A DNA stretch of 64,000 bases, from positions 1-64,000 of the forward strand of contig CAIVVT010000035.1 of assembly GCA_903909435.1 (NCBI GenBank). Direction: 5' to 3'. This DNA is from an uncultured Acidobacteriia bacterium. GTDB taxonomy: Bacteria > Acidobacteriota > Terriglobia > Bryobacterales > Bryobacteraceae. Numbering within the stretch: position 1 is the stretch's first letter; every line of letters starts with the position of its first letter. The notes beneath the pieces are model-generated. The model was not told where the DNA came from, ran no database searches, and saw nothing but the letters and a program-made list of their open reading frames with translations. This document shows positions 1-8,407 of this stretch, in pieces. The position numbers and the translations under genes were made by a program.

Positions 1-135
1 AAGCACAACGCACCTTCGCCCCGTCAAATCCGCCCGCTCATGTCGAGCCGCATCAGTGCACCTCGAAATCGGCCTCCGAAACCCACCGGACGATAGCCCA
101 CCTGCCATCAGCGCCGACTCTGTGAGAAATGGCGG
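1..135. other. left-edge stretch with no supportable gene
   Basis: No convincing gene is visible. One minus-strand frame is open from an ATG near 108 to the window edge (about 36 codons), but it has no ribosome-binding site and no recognisable protein. It holds the 3' flank of the beta-helix gene. Confidence 0.4.
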
Positions 136-1668
136 TTAGCGTTGGACCTCATGAGCTCCGATGGTCGGCTTCTTCCCGACGGGCACCGGGTTGCCCCAGA
201 AGTCCCGCCCTCCGTTGCCTTCGATCGGCGTACCGGCGCCGGCGCTCTTGGAGCCACTACGGAGCTGATATCCCCGGAGCGAATCGAGGCCCGCCCCGCC
301 GCCCCCCGGCTTGTTCAGTAGCGGGTCGAACTGCAGCGCTTGCCACTCGGCGGGGACGTCCTTGAAATTGCCATAAAAAAGGTTGTTCTGGAACGTGATT
401 CGCGTCGCGCCACCGACCCCCGGCCGGGTCACAAAGGTGCCGTCGTCCACGGGCTTCCGCTTCAATCCCGCCGCGTTCCTGCCCGTACCATCCGCGTAGA
501 AAACGTTATTCGAGACCGTCGTGTTGTCAGCCCAGTCTTTCCCGCCACCCTCCCACAGGAACAAATCCAAATCGATGTCCTTGCCTATATAGAAGGTATT
601 GTTGTAAATGGCGATGTCCTTGATCGGACCGCCCGCGTGGAACAGGCGCGTGTGGTCGTTCTGGCTGATGTTGTAACGCACCGTCGTTTTGATGCTGTCC
701 TTGCAACAGATCAGCAGGAAGCCACCGTCGTTGTCGTGCGAATAGTTGTACTGGAAGATCGTGTTGGTGCAGGAGCCGTCCGAGTCGAACGCTTCGCCGT
801 CCTTGGTTCCCTTCAAGCCGCTGACTTCGTTGAATTGGATCACCGTGTTGTCGGAACTCCACGGCCAGATGCCGGCCGCGTAATCGTCGCAGCGCATCCG
901 GGCGCCGCGCACTACGTTGTGCTCGACCAGGGCATGGTCGCAGCCCCACACTTTAATAGCGTCTCCGCCGATGTCTTCAAGCAAGTTCTTGCGGATGACA
1001 ACGTTCGTACTGAGCAGTTTCTTGTCGCCGTATGGCACGTAGCCGCAGATGCCGTTGCGGTCCGTGCGCTCCAGGTGGTTGTTCTCGATCAGCAACCCGT
1101 CGAATCGGCTCCGCACCTTCGCACCGCCGTTCTCCCAAACGATTCCGTGGCCCTCGCCCGCGTCCTCTTTGACCAGCGAGCCGTTGACGTCGTGCACGTC
1201 GAGGTTTTTCAGATGGATGTGACGGACGGTGCCGTAGTCCCAACTCATCACGCGCACGCCGTAGCGGAACGGCTCGCGGGTCGGACCCATGTTCGTGAAC
1301 TGGAGATTACTGACCTCCCAATACTCCTGGTTCCGGAGCAGCAGCGCCTCTTGGAATCTCCCACCGGCGGCGATCAGCGGTTTCTCGCCCTGCCCAAACC
1401 GGTCGATGACGATCGGGCTCCCCGCACTGCCGGAACCCAGCGGATGCAGCTGGCCGGTGTAGGCCGTGCCGGCCTTGAACAGTATTGCGTCGCCGGGCGT
1501 AAACGTCGTGGCGTTCACCCTGTCCAGGGTCCTCCAGGCTTGAGTCGCGGAGAAGCCGGTGTTCGAGTCGTTCCCACCAATGCCGTCGATGTAGAAGGTG
1601 CGATTGGGTGGGGCCGCCAATGCGGTCAGCAGCGGCAGGAAAGCAAATGAGGTCAGGAACTTGATCAT
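136..1668 (-). CDS. secreted right-handed parallel beta-helix protein
   Basis: Predicted 510-residue exported protein. The start at 1668 is chosen because it gives a clean signal peptide (MIKFLTSFAFLPLLTALAA). The longer open frame to 1989 runs into the divergent sulfatase gene and its extra residues are arginine-rich and non-protein-like. After the signal comes a short FYIDGIGGNDSNTG segment typical of the first strand of pectate-lyase-like beta-helices, then many Asn/Gly-rich turns (for example VIRKNLLEDIGGDAI, TVIQFNEVSG, IAIYNNTFY) expected of right-handed beta-helix rungs. Such proteins are polysaccharide lyases, glycosidases or surface binding proteins. I cannot identify a catalytic triad, so the substrate is unknown. 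It is divergent from the sulfatase-TPR gene across about 106 bp. Confidence 0.8.
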   Translation of the reverse strand: MIKFLTSFAFLPLLTALAAPPNRTFYIDGIGGNDSNTGFSATQAWRTLDRVNATTFTPGDAILFKAGTAYTGQLHPLGSGSAGSPIVIDRFGQGEKPLIAAGGRFQEALLLRNQEYWEVSNLQFTNMGPTREPFRYGVRVMSWDYGTVRHIHLKNLDVHDVNGSLVKEDAGEGHGIVWENGGAKVRSRFDGLLIENNHLERTDRNGICGYVPYGDKKLLSTNVVIRKNLLEDIGGDAIKVWGCDHALVEHNVVRGARMRCDDYAAGIWPWSSDNTVIQFNEVSGLKGTKDGEAFDSDGSCTNTIFQYNYSHDNDGGFLLICCKDSIKTTVRYNISQNDHTRLFHAGGPIKDIAIYNNTFYIGKDIDLDLFLWEGGGKDWADNTTVSNNVFYADGTGRNAAGLKRKPVDDGTFVTRPGVGGATRITFQNNLFYGNFKDVPAEWQALQFDPLLNKPGGGGAGLDSLRGYQLRSGSKSAGAGTPIEGNGGRDFWGNPVPVGKKPTIGAHEVQR

Positions 1669-1774
1669 AGTTGCTGCCGGTTCAGGCGCGAATCGAGTCT
1701 GCCTCCGCCTGAATCGACCTGAGCATATCCCAGCGCGCGGCCCGGCGCTCGATTGAGATTCCGGCTCGCCTGTT

Positions 1775-3877
1775 ATGCTGAACTCGATTATGGACGGAAA
1801 CGCGCACCCGAGCCGGATTCGCAAGCCAGGCCGCCGGAAGAAGGGCGAGACTCGTCTGGGATTCGATAAGGCAATCTGCATTGCGGTACTGCTCGCACTG
1901 GGCTCCTGCAAGCCATCCTGGCAGCCTGCTGGGTCGGCCTCGGCCTCGCAGTTGAAACCCGTAAATCTGGTAGTCGTGACGATCGACACCTTGCGGGCCG
2001 ACCGTCTTCACTGCTACGGCAACAAGGACATCGAGACTCCGACCCTGGACTCGCTCGCATTGCGCGGCGTCCTTTTCGAGAACGCGGTCGCGCAGACTCC
2101 GCTGACTCCGCCCTCGCACGCCAGCATCTTCACAGGGACGAACCCGAACGTACACCACGTACGCAACACCGGCGGATTCGCGTTGCAGGCCTCGCCGGTC
2201 CCTATAGCCAAGATCCTGCAAACTCAGGGCTGGGATACGGCTGCATTCATCGGCGCGTCGGTGCTGAAGAAAGCGTCGGGCTTCAACCAGGGCTTCGACG
2301 TCTACGACGATCAGATGCCCAAACCGGAGAAGAGCCTGGAAGAGATCGAGTATCCCGAGCGCCGGGCCTCGGTCGTAGTCGATCACGCCCTCGGCTGGTT
2401 GAATGCTCAGACCGGCAAGCCATTCTTCGTGTGGCTGCACCTCTACGACCCGCATGAGCCCTACGCGCCGCCGGCACCGTTCAGCGAGAAGTACAAGCGT
2501 AACCTCTACGACGGCGAGATCGCTTACGCCGACCAGCAGTTGGGCCGCTTTCTGGATGCGGTGGCGAAGAAAGCGCCCGGCGGCAACACCCTGGTCGTCG
2601 TGCTGGCGGATCATGGCGAAAGCCTGGGCGAACATGGCGAATTCAACCACGGCATTTTCCTGTACGATGCGACGCTCCACATCCCGTTCCTGATCGCGGG
2701 ACCCGGTGTGCCCACAGGTGTGCGAGTCCAGCAACAGGCCAGGACGATCGACGTTCTGCCAACCGTACTTGAACTCATGGGCGGCAAGGCTTCCCCGCAA
2801 GTCCAGGGTGTCAGCTTGATTCCCGCATTTTCCAGCAAGAACGTGACTACGACCTACTCCTATGAGGAGACGCTGTACCCGAGGCTGAATATGGGTTGGT
2901 CGGAGTTACGCGGGATCCGCACCGCGCGTTGGAAGTACGTGCGTGCACCGAAACCTGAACTGTACGACCTGACTCAGGATCCTGGCGAGAAGTCGAATGT
3001 ACTTGATGCCCACCCCAAGGAGTTTCGCGAATTCGAGGCGCAGTTGAGGGCCCTTAGTCCTGCGGGAGCGGGCGGCGTCGAGAGGATCGCTTCAACGCAG
3101 GTTGATTCACAGACAATGGCGCAGCTCAAATCACTCGGGTACCTTTCCGGCATGGCTCCAAACGAGGTGGAACTGAACGGCAAGGGAGCTGACCCGAAAG
3201 CTCACACATCCACGCTGCGCGCGTTCCAAAGCGTCTTGGGGCCGGGTTCCCGCTCGATCCCGAGCGCACAAAGAATCGCGACTCTGCGCCAGGCGCTCTC
3301 GGACGACAGCATGAACCCGTCACTCTATTTCTACCTGGCGGCCGAGTATGAAAAGGCCGGCCAGTATGGCTTGGCGATGGGCGTTTACGAGCAAGCCCAA
3401 AAGCAGGGCATTTCCAATGGCCGGCTGCTGGCACGCAGGGGAGACTTATCGTTGCGCGACGGGAAGCGCGAGCAGGCGATCGCCGCCTACGAAAGGGCCG
3501 CTCAGTTGAATCCAACCGACACGGGCAGCCAGGTAAACCTGGCGACGGCATATCTGGAAGAGGGCAAAATCGCCGATGCCGAGCGCTGTTTCCGGTGGGT
3601 GCTGACTATTGAAGAGAGCGCGGCCGCATACAATGGCTTGGGCCTGATTGCCATTCAAAAGCGTGACGCCGCGGCAGCTCGAGTTCACTTTGAGCGCTCT
3701 GTCGCGCTCGATCCGAACCTGGTCGAGGCGCAATTGAATCTCGGGTTGATCTATAAGGAGGGCGGAGACATTCCTCGCGCGAAGGCTTGCTTCCAGGCAT
3801 TTATCGCCAAGGCTCCTCGCGCGCAATACGGGAAACTCATCCCACAGGTACAAGCGGAAGTGGCCTCGATGCGCTGA
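1775..3877 (+). CDS. sulfatase-superfamily lipoprotein with C-terminal TPR repeats
   Basis: Predicted 700-residue protein. A hydrophobic segment ends in a lipobox (ALGSC, Cys45), so it is probably a lipoprotein. Residues about 62-450 form an alkaline-phosphatase/sulfatase fold: VVVTIDTLRADRL carries the first metal-ligand Asp (Asp71) and VVLADHGESLGEHGEF the second metal site. The usual sulfatase motif C/S-x-P-S-R is replaced by T-P-P-S-H (Thr111-His115). No formylglycine can form, so the enzyme may be a phosphodiesterase, a phosphotransferase or an atypical sulfatase. Residues about 520-700 are TPR units. Met6 at position 1790 is an equally possible start; neither has a clear ribosome-binding site. 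It is first in a same-strand run ending at 8387. Confidence 0.82.
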   Translation: MLNSIMDGNAHPSRIRKPGRRKKGETRLGFDKAICIAVLLALGSCKPSWQPAGSASASQLKPVNLVVVTIDTLRADRLHCYGNKDIETPTLDSLALRGVLFENAVAQTPLTPPSHASIFTGTNPNVHHVRNTGGFALQASPVPIAKILQTQGWDTAAFIGASVLKKASGFNQGFDVYDDQMPKPEKSLEEIEYPERRASVVVDHALGWLNAQTGKPFFVWLHLYDPHEPYAPPAPFSEKYKRNLYDGEIAYADQQLGRFLDAVAKKAPGGNTLVVVLADHGESLGEHGEFNHGIFLYDATLHIPFLIAGPGVPTGVRVQQQARTIDVLPTVLELMGGKASPQVQGVSLIPAFSSKNVTTTYSYEETLYPRLNMGWSELRGIRTARWKYVRAPKPELYDLTQDPGEKSNVLDAHPKEFREFEAQLRALSPAGAGGVERIASTQVDSQTMAQLKSLGYLSGMAPNEVELNGKGADPKAHTSTLRAFQSVLGPGSRSIPSAQRIATLRQALSDDSMNPSLYFYLAAEYEKAGQYGLAMGVYEQAQKQGISNGRLLARRGDLSLRDGKREQAIAAYERAAQLNPTDTGSQVNLATAYLEEGKIADAERCFRWVLTIEESAAAYNGLGLIAIQKRDAAAARVHFERSVALDPNLVEAQLNLGLIYKEGGDIPRAKACFQAFIAKAPRAQYGKLIPQVQAEVASMR

Positions 3878-3893
3878 GAGGGCGTTAGCGGAA

Positions 3894-4955
3894 ATGAGAC
3901 TGTTTCAATCATTCGTGGCATTCCTGGGGGGACTTTGCACCGTGGCGGCTCTGCACGCGCAGAGTGCAACGCCACCCCTCGTTGGAGTTGCCTGCAATCT
4001 TCTGGTGAGCGAAGACGAGCGGCACGAGGGCCTGAACACACTTCATGCGGGCAAGTACGCGGCAGCGGAGAGAGCATTTCAGAATGCGTTCGACGCCTGT
4101 CCCAGCCAGCACTCCATCCTGCTTGATTTGTCCCGGGCTGAGCTCCAGGCGAAGACGCTTTCGGAAGCCATCCGGAGTGCCCAGCGCTTCCTCGAATTGG
4201 AGCCAAACTCGATAGATGGGCGGATCGTTCTAGCGAACGCCTTCTTCATGGCGCAAAGACCTCAAGACGCACTGCGCGAGTCGGAGGCGGTTCTGCGGCA
4301 AGAACCGGCATTGGCGGTCGCGCTGAAGTTGAAGGGCAACGTCCAATACCTGACTGGAGATCTGGACGGCGCTTTGGCGACTTTCGTAACGCTGCTCGAT
4401 AAGCATCCCGAGGACGAGGAAGGCCCCTACATGCTGGGGCGCATCTACTATCAGGAAAAACGCATCGACCATGCGACCGGCCAGTTTCAACGCGTGCTGA
4501 AGCTTAACCCGAAGTCTTACAAGGCTTACGACAATCTGGGGCTTTGTTACCAGTCGCTAGGGGATACCGAACTGGCCACACGCTATTTTCTGACTGCCAT
4601 CAAGCTGGTTGACAAGGACCATCCGGAATACGATTGGGCCTACGCCAATCTGGCAAGTTTGCTGCTGGACGCGGGCGATGCCGAAAAGGCGTTCGGGTTC
4701 GCTTCGAAGGCAGCGACGCGCAACCCGAACTCGGCGCGCAACTTCTACATCGGGGGAAAGGCGCTGAGCAAATTGGGCAAGCACGAACTCTCCGCAAACT
4801 GGCTCGAACGCTCGGCCTCACTGGATTCGAAATACCCGGAGCCGCTCTACTTGTTGAGTAGAGTCTATTCGCAACTCGGCCAAAAGGAGAAGGCGAAGGA
4901 AGCGCTGGAGCGATTTGAGGTGGTGAAGAAAGACGCTCCGCGTGAGCGGAGGTAG
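3894..4955 (+). CDS. exported TPR-repeat protein
   Basis: 353 residues. The N-terminus (MRLFQSFVAFLGGLCTVAALHAQ) is a signal peptide. The rest is a solenoid of tetratricopeptide repeats from about residue 45 to 340 (for example NPKSYKAYDNLGLCYQSLGD and YPEPLYLLSRVYSQLGQ). TPRs mediate protein-protein contacts; no enzymatic domain is visible. It starts 16 bp after the sulfatase-TPR gene and is followed within 22 bp by the CRTAC1 gene, so co-transcription is likely. It is probably a periplasmic scaffold working with the neighbouring TPR and propeller proteins; that role is inference from context. Confidence 0.8.
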   Translation: MRLFQSFVAFLGGLCTVAALHAQSATPPLVGVACNLLVSEDERHEGLNTLHAGKYAAAERAFQNAFDACPSQHSILLDLSRAELQAKTLSEAIRSAQRFLELEPNSIDGRIVLANAFFMAQRPQDALRESEAVLRQEPALAVALKLKGNVQYLTGDLDGALATFVTLLDKHPEDEEGPYMLGRIYYQEKRIDHATGQFQRVLKLNPKSYKAYDNLGLCYQSLGDTELATRYFLTAIKLVDKDHPEYDWAYANLASLLLDAGDAEKAFGFASKAATRNPNSARNFYIGGKALSKLGKHELSANWLERSASLDSKYPEPLYLLSRVYSQLGQKEKAKEALERFEVVKKDAPRERR

Positions 4956-4977
4956 CTGTGACCGGAGCTATCACCCC

Positions 4978-6675
4978 ATGAACCGGCGCGCCTTTGTCCT
5001 CTCGCTGCTCGCCGTGCCGCGCGGCGCGAGCGCGGCACATGCCCAGGCGGCAGCCCTGCGCCTGCCGCAGTTTCGCGATGCCACGCCGCAATCGCGGATC
5101 GGCTTCCAATGCAACGGGAGTCCGACATCGCAGAAGTACCTGATCGAGACGATGCCCGGGGGCGTAGCCATGTTCGACTACGACGGCGACGGACGCATGG
5201 ACCTCTACTTCGTGAACGGCGCGAAACTCGACGATCCGATGCCGCCGCGCAAGGAACCCGACAAGACGGACCCGCGCTTTTGGAACCGCCTGTATCACAA
5301 CAACGGCGATGGCACTTTTACGGACGTCACGGCGAAGGCCGGCGTGCAGGGGCGCGGCTATGGCATGGGCGTTGCCGTGGGCGACTACGACAACGACGGC
5401 CATACCGACCTGTACGTGACGAACTTCGGCCGGAACATTCTGTACCACAACAACGGCGACGGCACGTTCACCGACGTGACCGACAAGGCAGGCGTGGGTG
5501 GAAGCGGCTGGTCGTCGAGCGCATGCTTCGTCGATTACGACCGCGATGGTTGGTTGGACCTGATCGTCACGCGCTACATGCAATGGGACTTCGAGAAGAA
5601 CATCTGGTGCGGCCCGCGCGAGCCCGGCTACCGAGGATACTGCCACCCGGCGTCATTCAAGCAGGCGACACACCTTGTGTTCCACAACAACGGCGACGGC
5701 ACGTTCACCGACGTCTCCGATGCTAGCGGGATCGGCACAGTGCCGGGTTACGGGTTGGGGATCGCGTTCAACGATTACGACCGTGACGGCTGGCCGGATA
5801 TCCTGATTGCGAACGACAACGTGCCGGAGCAATTGTTCCACAATTTGCGCAACGGGAAGTTCGAAGAGGTCGCGCTGCGCGTTGGCCTGGCCTACGACGA
5901 AGACGGGCGCACGTTTTCGGGGATGGGTACGGATTTTGATGACTACGATAACGACGGCTGGCCTGATGTGGTCGTCGGCGCATTGGCGAATGAGAAGTAC
6001 GCACTGTTTCGAAATCGCAAGGGAGAGTTCGAGTATGTCTCAGGTCGTAGCGGCTTGGGGCGGATCAGCTCAATGCACAGCGGTTGGGGCCTTAAACTGA
6101 TCGACTACGACAACGACGGTTGGAAGGATCTGTTCGTCGCGCAAGGTCACGTGATGGACAACATTTCGCTGTCGAGCCCATCGCTCAAGTACCTGGAGCC
6201 GATGTTGCTGCTGAAGAACGACGCGGGCGTGTTCGAGGACGTTTCCGCCCTCAGCGGGGACGTGCTGGGCGTGCCTCGAGCCTCACGCGGCGTGGCTTTC
6301 GGCGACCTTGACAACGACGGGTTTCCCGATGTCGTCGTGAGCTGCTTAAACGCTCCCGCGGTGGTCCTGCGCAATGGCGGCGGCAACGGCAACCACTGGC
6401 TGCTGGTGAACACCGTGGGGACCTCCAGTAATCGCGACGGCATAGGCGCTCGGATTCGCGTTGTGAGCGAATCCGGCCTCGAACAATTCGGGTTCGTCAC
6501 GACGGCGGGCAGCTACCAGTCGGCCAACGACAAGCGGGTCCACTTCGGACTGGGTCAGGACAAGAAAGTTAAACTGCTTGAGATTCTGTGGCCGAGCGGC
6601 ATAGAACAACGCCTTGAGGGCATCACCGCGGACCAGATTCTGACGGTGAAGGAGCCGCCGCGGGCAGTGAAGTGA
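4978..6675 (+). CDS. CRTAC1/UnbV family FG-GAP beta-propeller protein, copy A
   Basis: 565 residues from the ATG at 4978, chosen because it begins a twin-arginine-like signal (MNRRAFVLSLLAVPRGASA) and has GGAG upstream. A GTG at 4942 is in frame but overlaps the previous gene. From about residue 67 to 450 there are seven calcium-binding loops of the form D-x-D-x-D-G-x-x-D (DYDGDGRMD, DYDNDGHTD, DYDRDGWLD, DYDRDGWPD, DYDNDGWPD, DYDNDGWKD, DLDNDGFPD), spaced as expected of a seven-bladed propeller. An ASPIC/UnbV domain follows (NRDGIGARIRV, then HFGLGQ and WPSG). The family is secreted and of poorly known function. Followed 29 bp later by a paralogue. Confidence 0.88.
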   Translation: MNRRAFVLSLLAVPRGASAAHAQAAALRLPQFRDATPQSRIGFQCNGSPTSQKYLIETMPGGVAMFDYDGDGRMDLYFVNGAKLDDPMPPRKEPDKTDPRFWNRLYHNNGDGTFTDVTAKAGVQGRGYGMGVAVGDYDNDGHTDLYVTNFGRNILYHNNGDGTFTDVTDKAGVGGSGWSSSACFVDYDRDGWLDLIVTRYMQWDFEKNIWCGPREPGYRGYCHPASFKQATHLVFHNNGDGTFTDVSDASGIGTVPGYGLGIAFNDYDRDGWPDILIANDNVPEQLFHNLRNGKFEEVALRVGLAYDEDGRTFSGMGTDFDDYDNDGWPDVVVGALANEKYALFRNRKGEFEYVSGRSGLGRISSMHSGWGLKLIDYDNDGWKDLFVAQGHVMDNISLSSPSLKYLEPMLLLKNDAGVFEDVSALSGDVLGVPRASRGVAFGDLDNDGFPDVVVSCLNAPAVVLRNGGGNGNHWLLVNTVGTSSNRDGIGARIRVVSESGLEQFGFVTTAGSYQSANDKRVHFGLGQDKKVKLLEILWPSGIEQRLEGITADQILTVKEPPRAVK

Positions 6676-6704
6676 GCCGGTTTGAGATCCAGGAGTGAAC
6701 AACT

Positions 6705-8387
6705 TTGAAGAAGATGTCGGTTTGTTTCGGGATTCTGGGTTCGTGCGTTGTGGCCCTAGCGGGAGGCGCGGCATATGCCTATCTCGGCCCCACCGACGCA
6801 TCGCAGGCCCAGCGCGTGCCGCCGATTCGGTTCCGCAACGTCGCGGCGGAGGCCGGTATCGACTTCGTTCTTGAGAACAGCGCCACGCCCGAAAAGCAAT
6901 TGATTGAGACGATGCCGGGCGGGGTGGTGGCCTTCGACTATGACGGCGACGGCCGCATCGACATTTTCTTCACGAACGGAGCGGGACTGCCTTCGCTCGA
7001 AAAGAACCAGCCCAAATTCCGCAATCGCCTCTACCGGAACATCGGCGGCATGAAGTTCAGGGACGTGACTGAGGAGGCGGGCCTCGCCGGCACTGGCTAT
7101 TCGATGGGCGCCGCCGCCGGCGATTTCGACAACGACGGGCGCCCCGACCTGTTCGTCGCCGGGGTGAACGCGAACCGGCTTTACCGCAATCTGGGCGACG
7201 GGAAGTTTGTGGACGTTACGAGGCGGGCGGGTATCCGCGACGACGTGTGGTCGATCACCGGCGGGTGGTTCGATTTCGATGGTGACGGGAAGCTCGACCT
7301 CTTCGTAGTCAACTACCTCAAGTGGTCGATCGCGAACACGCTGTTTTGCGGCGACCCCAATGGGGCGCGCGCCTACTGCCACCCCAAGCTCTTCGACGGA
7401 CTGCCCAACACGCTCTACCGCAACCGGGGCGACGGGACTTTCGAAGATGTGTCCCTGACGGCCGGGGTCGCGCAGCAGACCGGCAAGGGTATGAGCGTGG
7501 CGTTTGCCGACTACGATGTGGACGGCCGCCCGGACGTCTACGTAACCAACGATAAGATTCCGAGCTTCCTCTTTCACAACCTTGGTCAGGGGAGGTTCGA
7601 GGAGGTCGCGCTAGAGTCTGGCGCTGCCCTTCCCGACCACGGCAAGGAGATTTCGGCGATGGGCGTGGACTTCCGCGACTACGACAACGACGGGTTGCCA
7701 GACATCGCCGTCGCCGCCCTGGCAGGCGAGACATTCCCGCTGTTTCGTAACGTGGGTAAGGGCCTGTTCCGGGACGCCGCCTATGTCAGCCGCATGGGAC
7801 AGCTCACCAACCGGCGCAGCGGCTGGAGTCCACTCTTGGTCGATCTCAACAACGACGGCTGGAAAGACCTGTTCGTATCCGGCTCGCACGTGAACGACAC
7901 CGTAGAATCGTTCGAGGCCACGCCGTACCGCTCGCCCAGCGCCGTGTTTGCCAACGCGGGGGACGGGACGTTCCGTGATTCCTCGGCCGATGCCGGCCCC
8001 GACTTTCAGGTGCCGGGGGTACACCGCGGCGCCGCTTTTGCCGATTTCAACGGAGATGGCAAACTGGACGTCGTGGTGAGCCTGATCGGCGGGCGGGCGG
8101 AATTGTGGCAGAACGACAGTCCCGCGGGCAACACCTGGATCGACGTGAAGCTGACCGGCGTCCGCAGCAATCGGGACGGGATCGGGGCGCGCGTCCAAGT
8201 CGCCAATCAACGCAACCAAATGACGTCGAATGCCGGCTATGCGTCGTCCAGTCTCGTGCCGGTCCACTTCGGCTTGGGTAAGGCGACTCAAGTGGATGTT
8301 GAAGTACTGTGGCCGAGCGGCACGCGGCAGACGCTCAGGGGCGTTCGAACGAATCAGGTTCTGGCGGTTCGCGAGCCGGAGAAGTAA
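6705..8387 (+). CDS. CRTAC1/UnbV family FG-GAP beta-propeller protein, copy B
   Basis: 560 residues. The start is the TTG at 6705 because AGGAG lies at 6691-6695, nine bases upstream; the ATG at 6714 would sit 18 bases away. The N-terminus (KKMSVCFGILGSCVVALAGGAAYA) is a signal peptide or signal anchor. It shares with copy A the opening IETMPGGV-FDYDGDGR-D segment, seven Asp-rich calcium loops (residues about 78-450) and a C-terminal ASPIC/UnbV domain with NRDGIGARVQV and WPSGTRQTL. The two genes are clearly an old tandem duplication. The stop is only 20 bp from the convergent TPR gene. Confidence 0.88.
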   Translation: MKKMSVCFGILGSCVVALAGGAAYAYLGPTDASQAQRVPPIRFRNVAAEAGIDFVLENSATPEKQLIETMPGGVVAFDYDGDGRIDIFFTNGAGLPSLEKNQPKFRNRLYRNIGGMKFRDVTEEAGLAGTGYSMGAAAGDFDNDGRPDLFVAGVNANRLYRNLGDGKFVDVTRRAGIRDDVWSITGGWFDFDGDGKLDLFVVNYLKWSIANTLFCGDPNGARAYCHPKLFDGLPNTLYRNRGDGTFEDVSLTAGVAQQTGKGMSVAFADYDVDGRPDVYVTNDKIPSFLFHNLGQGRFEEVALESGAALPDHGKEISAMGVDFRDYDNDGLPDIAVAALAGETFPLFRNVGKGLFRDAAYVSRMGQLTNRRSGWSPLLVDLNNDGWKDLFVSGSHVNDTVESFEATPYRSPSAVFANAGDGTFRDSSADAGPDFQVPGVHRGAAFADFNGDGKLDVVVSLIGGRAELWQNDSPAGNTWIDVKLTGVRSNRDGIGARVQVANQRNQMTSNAGYASSSLVPVHFGLGKATQVDVEVLWPSGTRQTLRGVRTNQVLAVREPEK

Positions 8388-8407
8388 CCCCCTGCGCCGG
8401 GTGGAAC

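Noticed and set aside
340-1650. 436-codon plus-strand open frame
   Set aside because: It is antisense to the beta-helix gene, Val/Arg-rich, without domain motifs or ribosome-binding site; a high-G+C shadow frame.
1682-2800. 372-codon minus-strand open frame opposite the sulfatase gene
   Set aside because: The sulfatase frame has clear motifs; this one has none.
4600-5646. 348-codon minus-strand frame opposite the TPR/CRTAC1 junction
   Set aside because: Covers two well-supported genes on the other strand and is rich in Val/Ala/Arg without motifs. Antisense of the repeated calcium loops gives apparent repeats.
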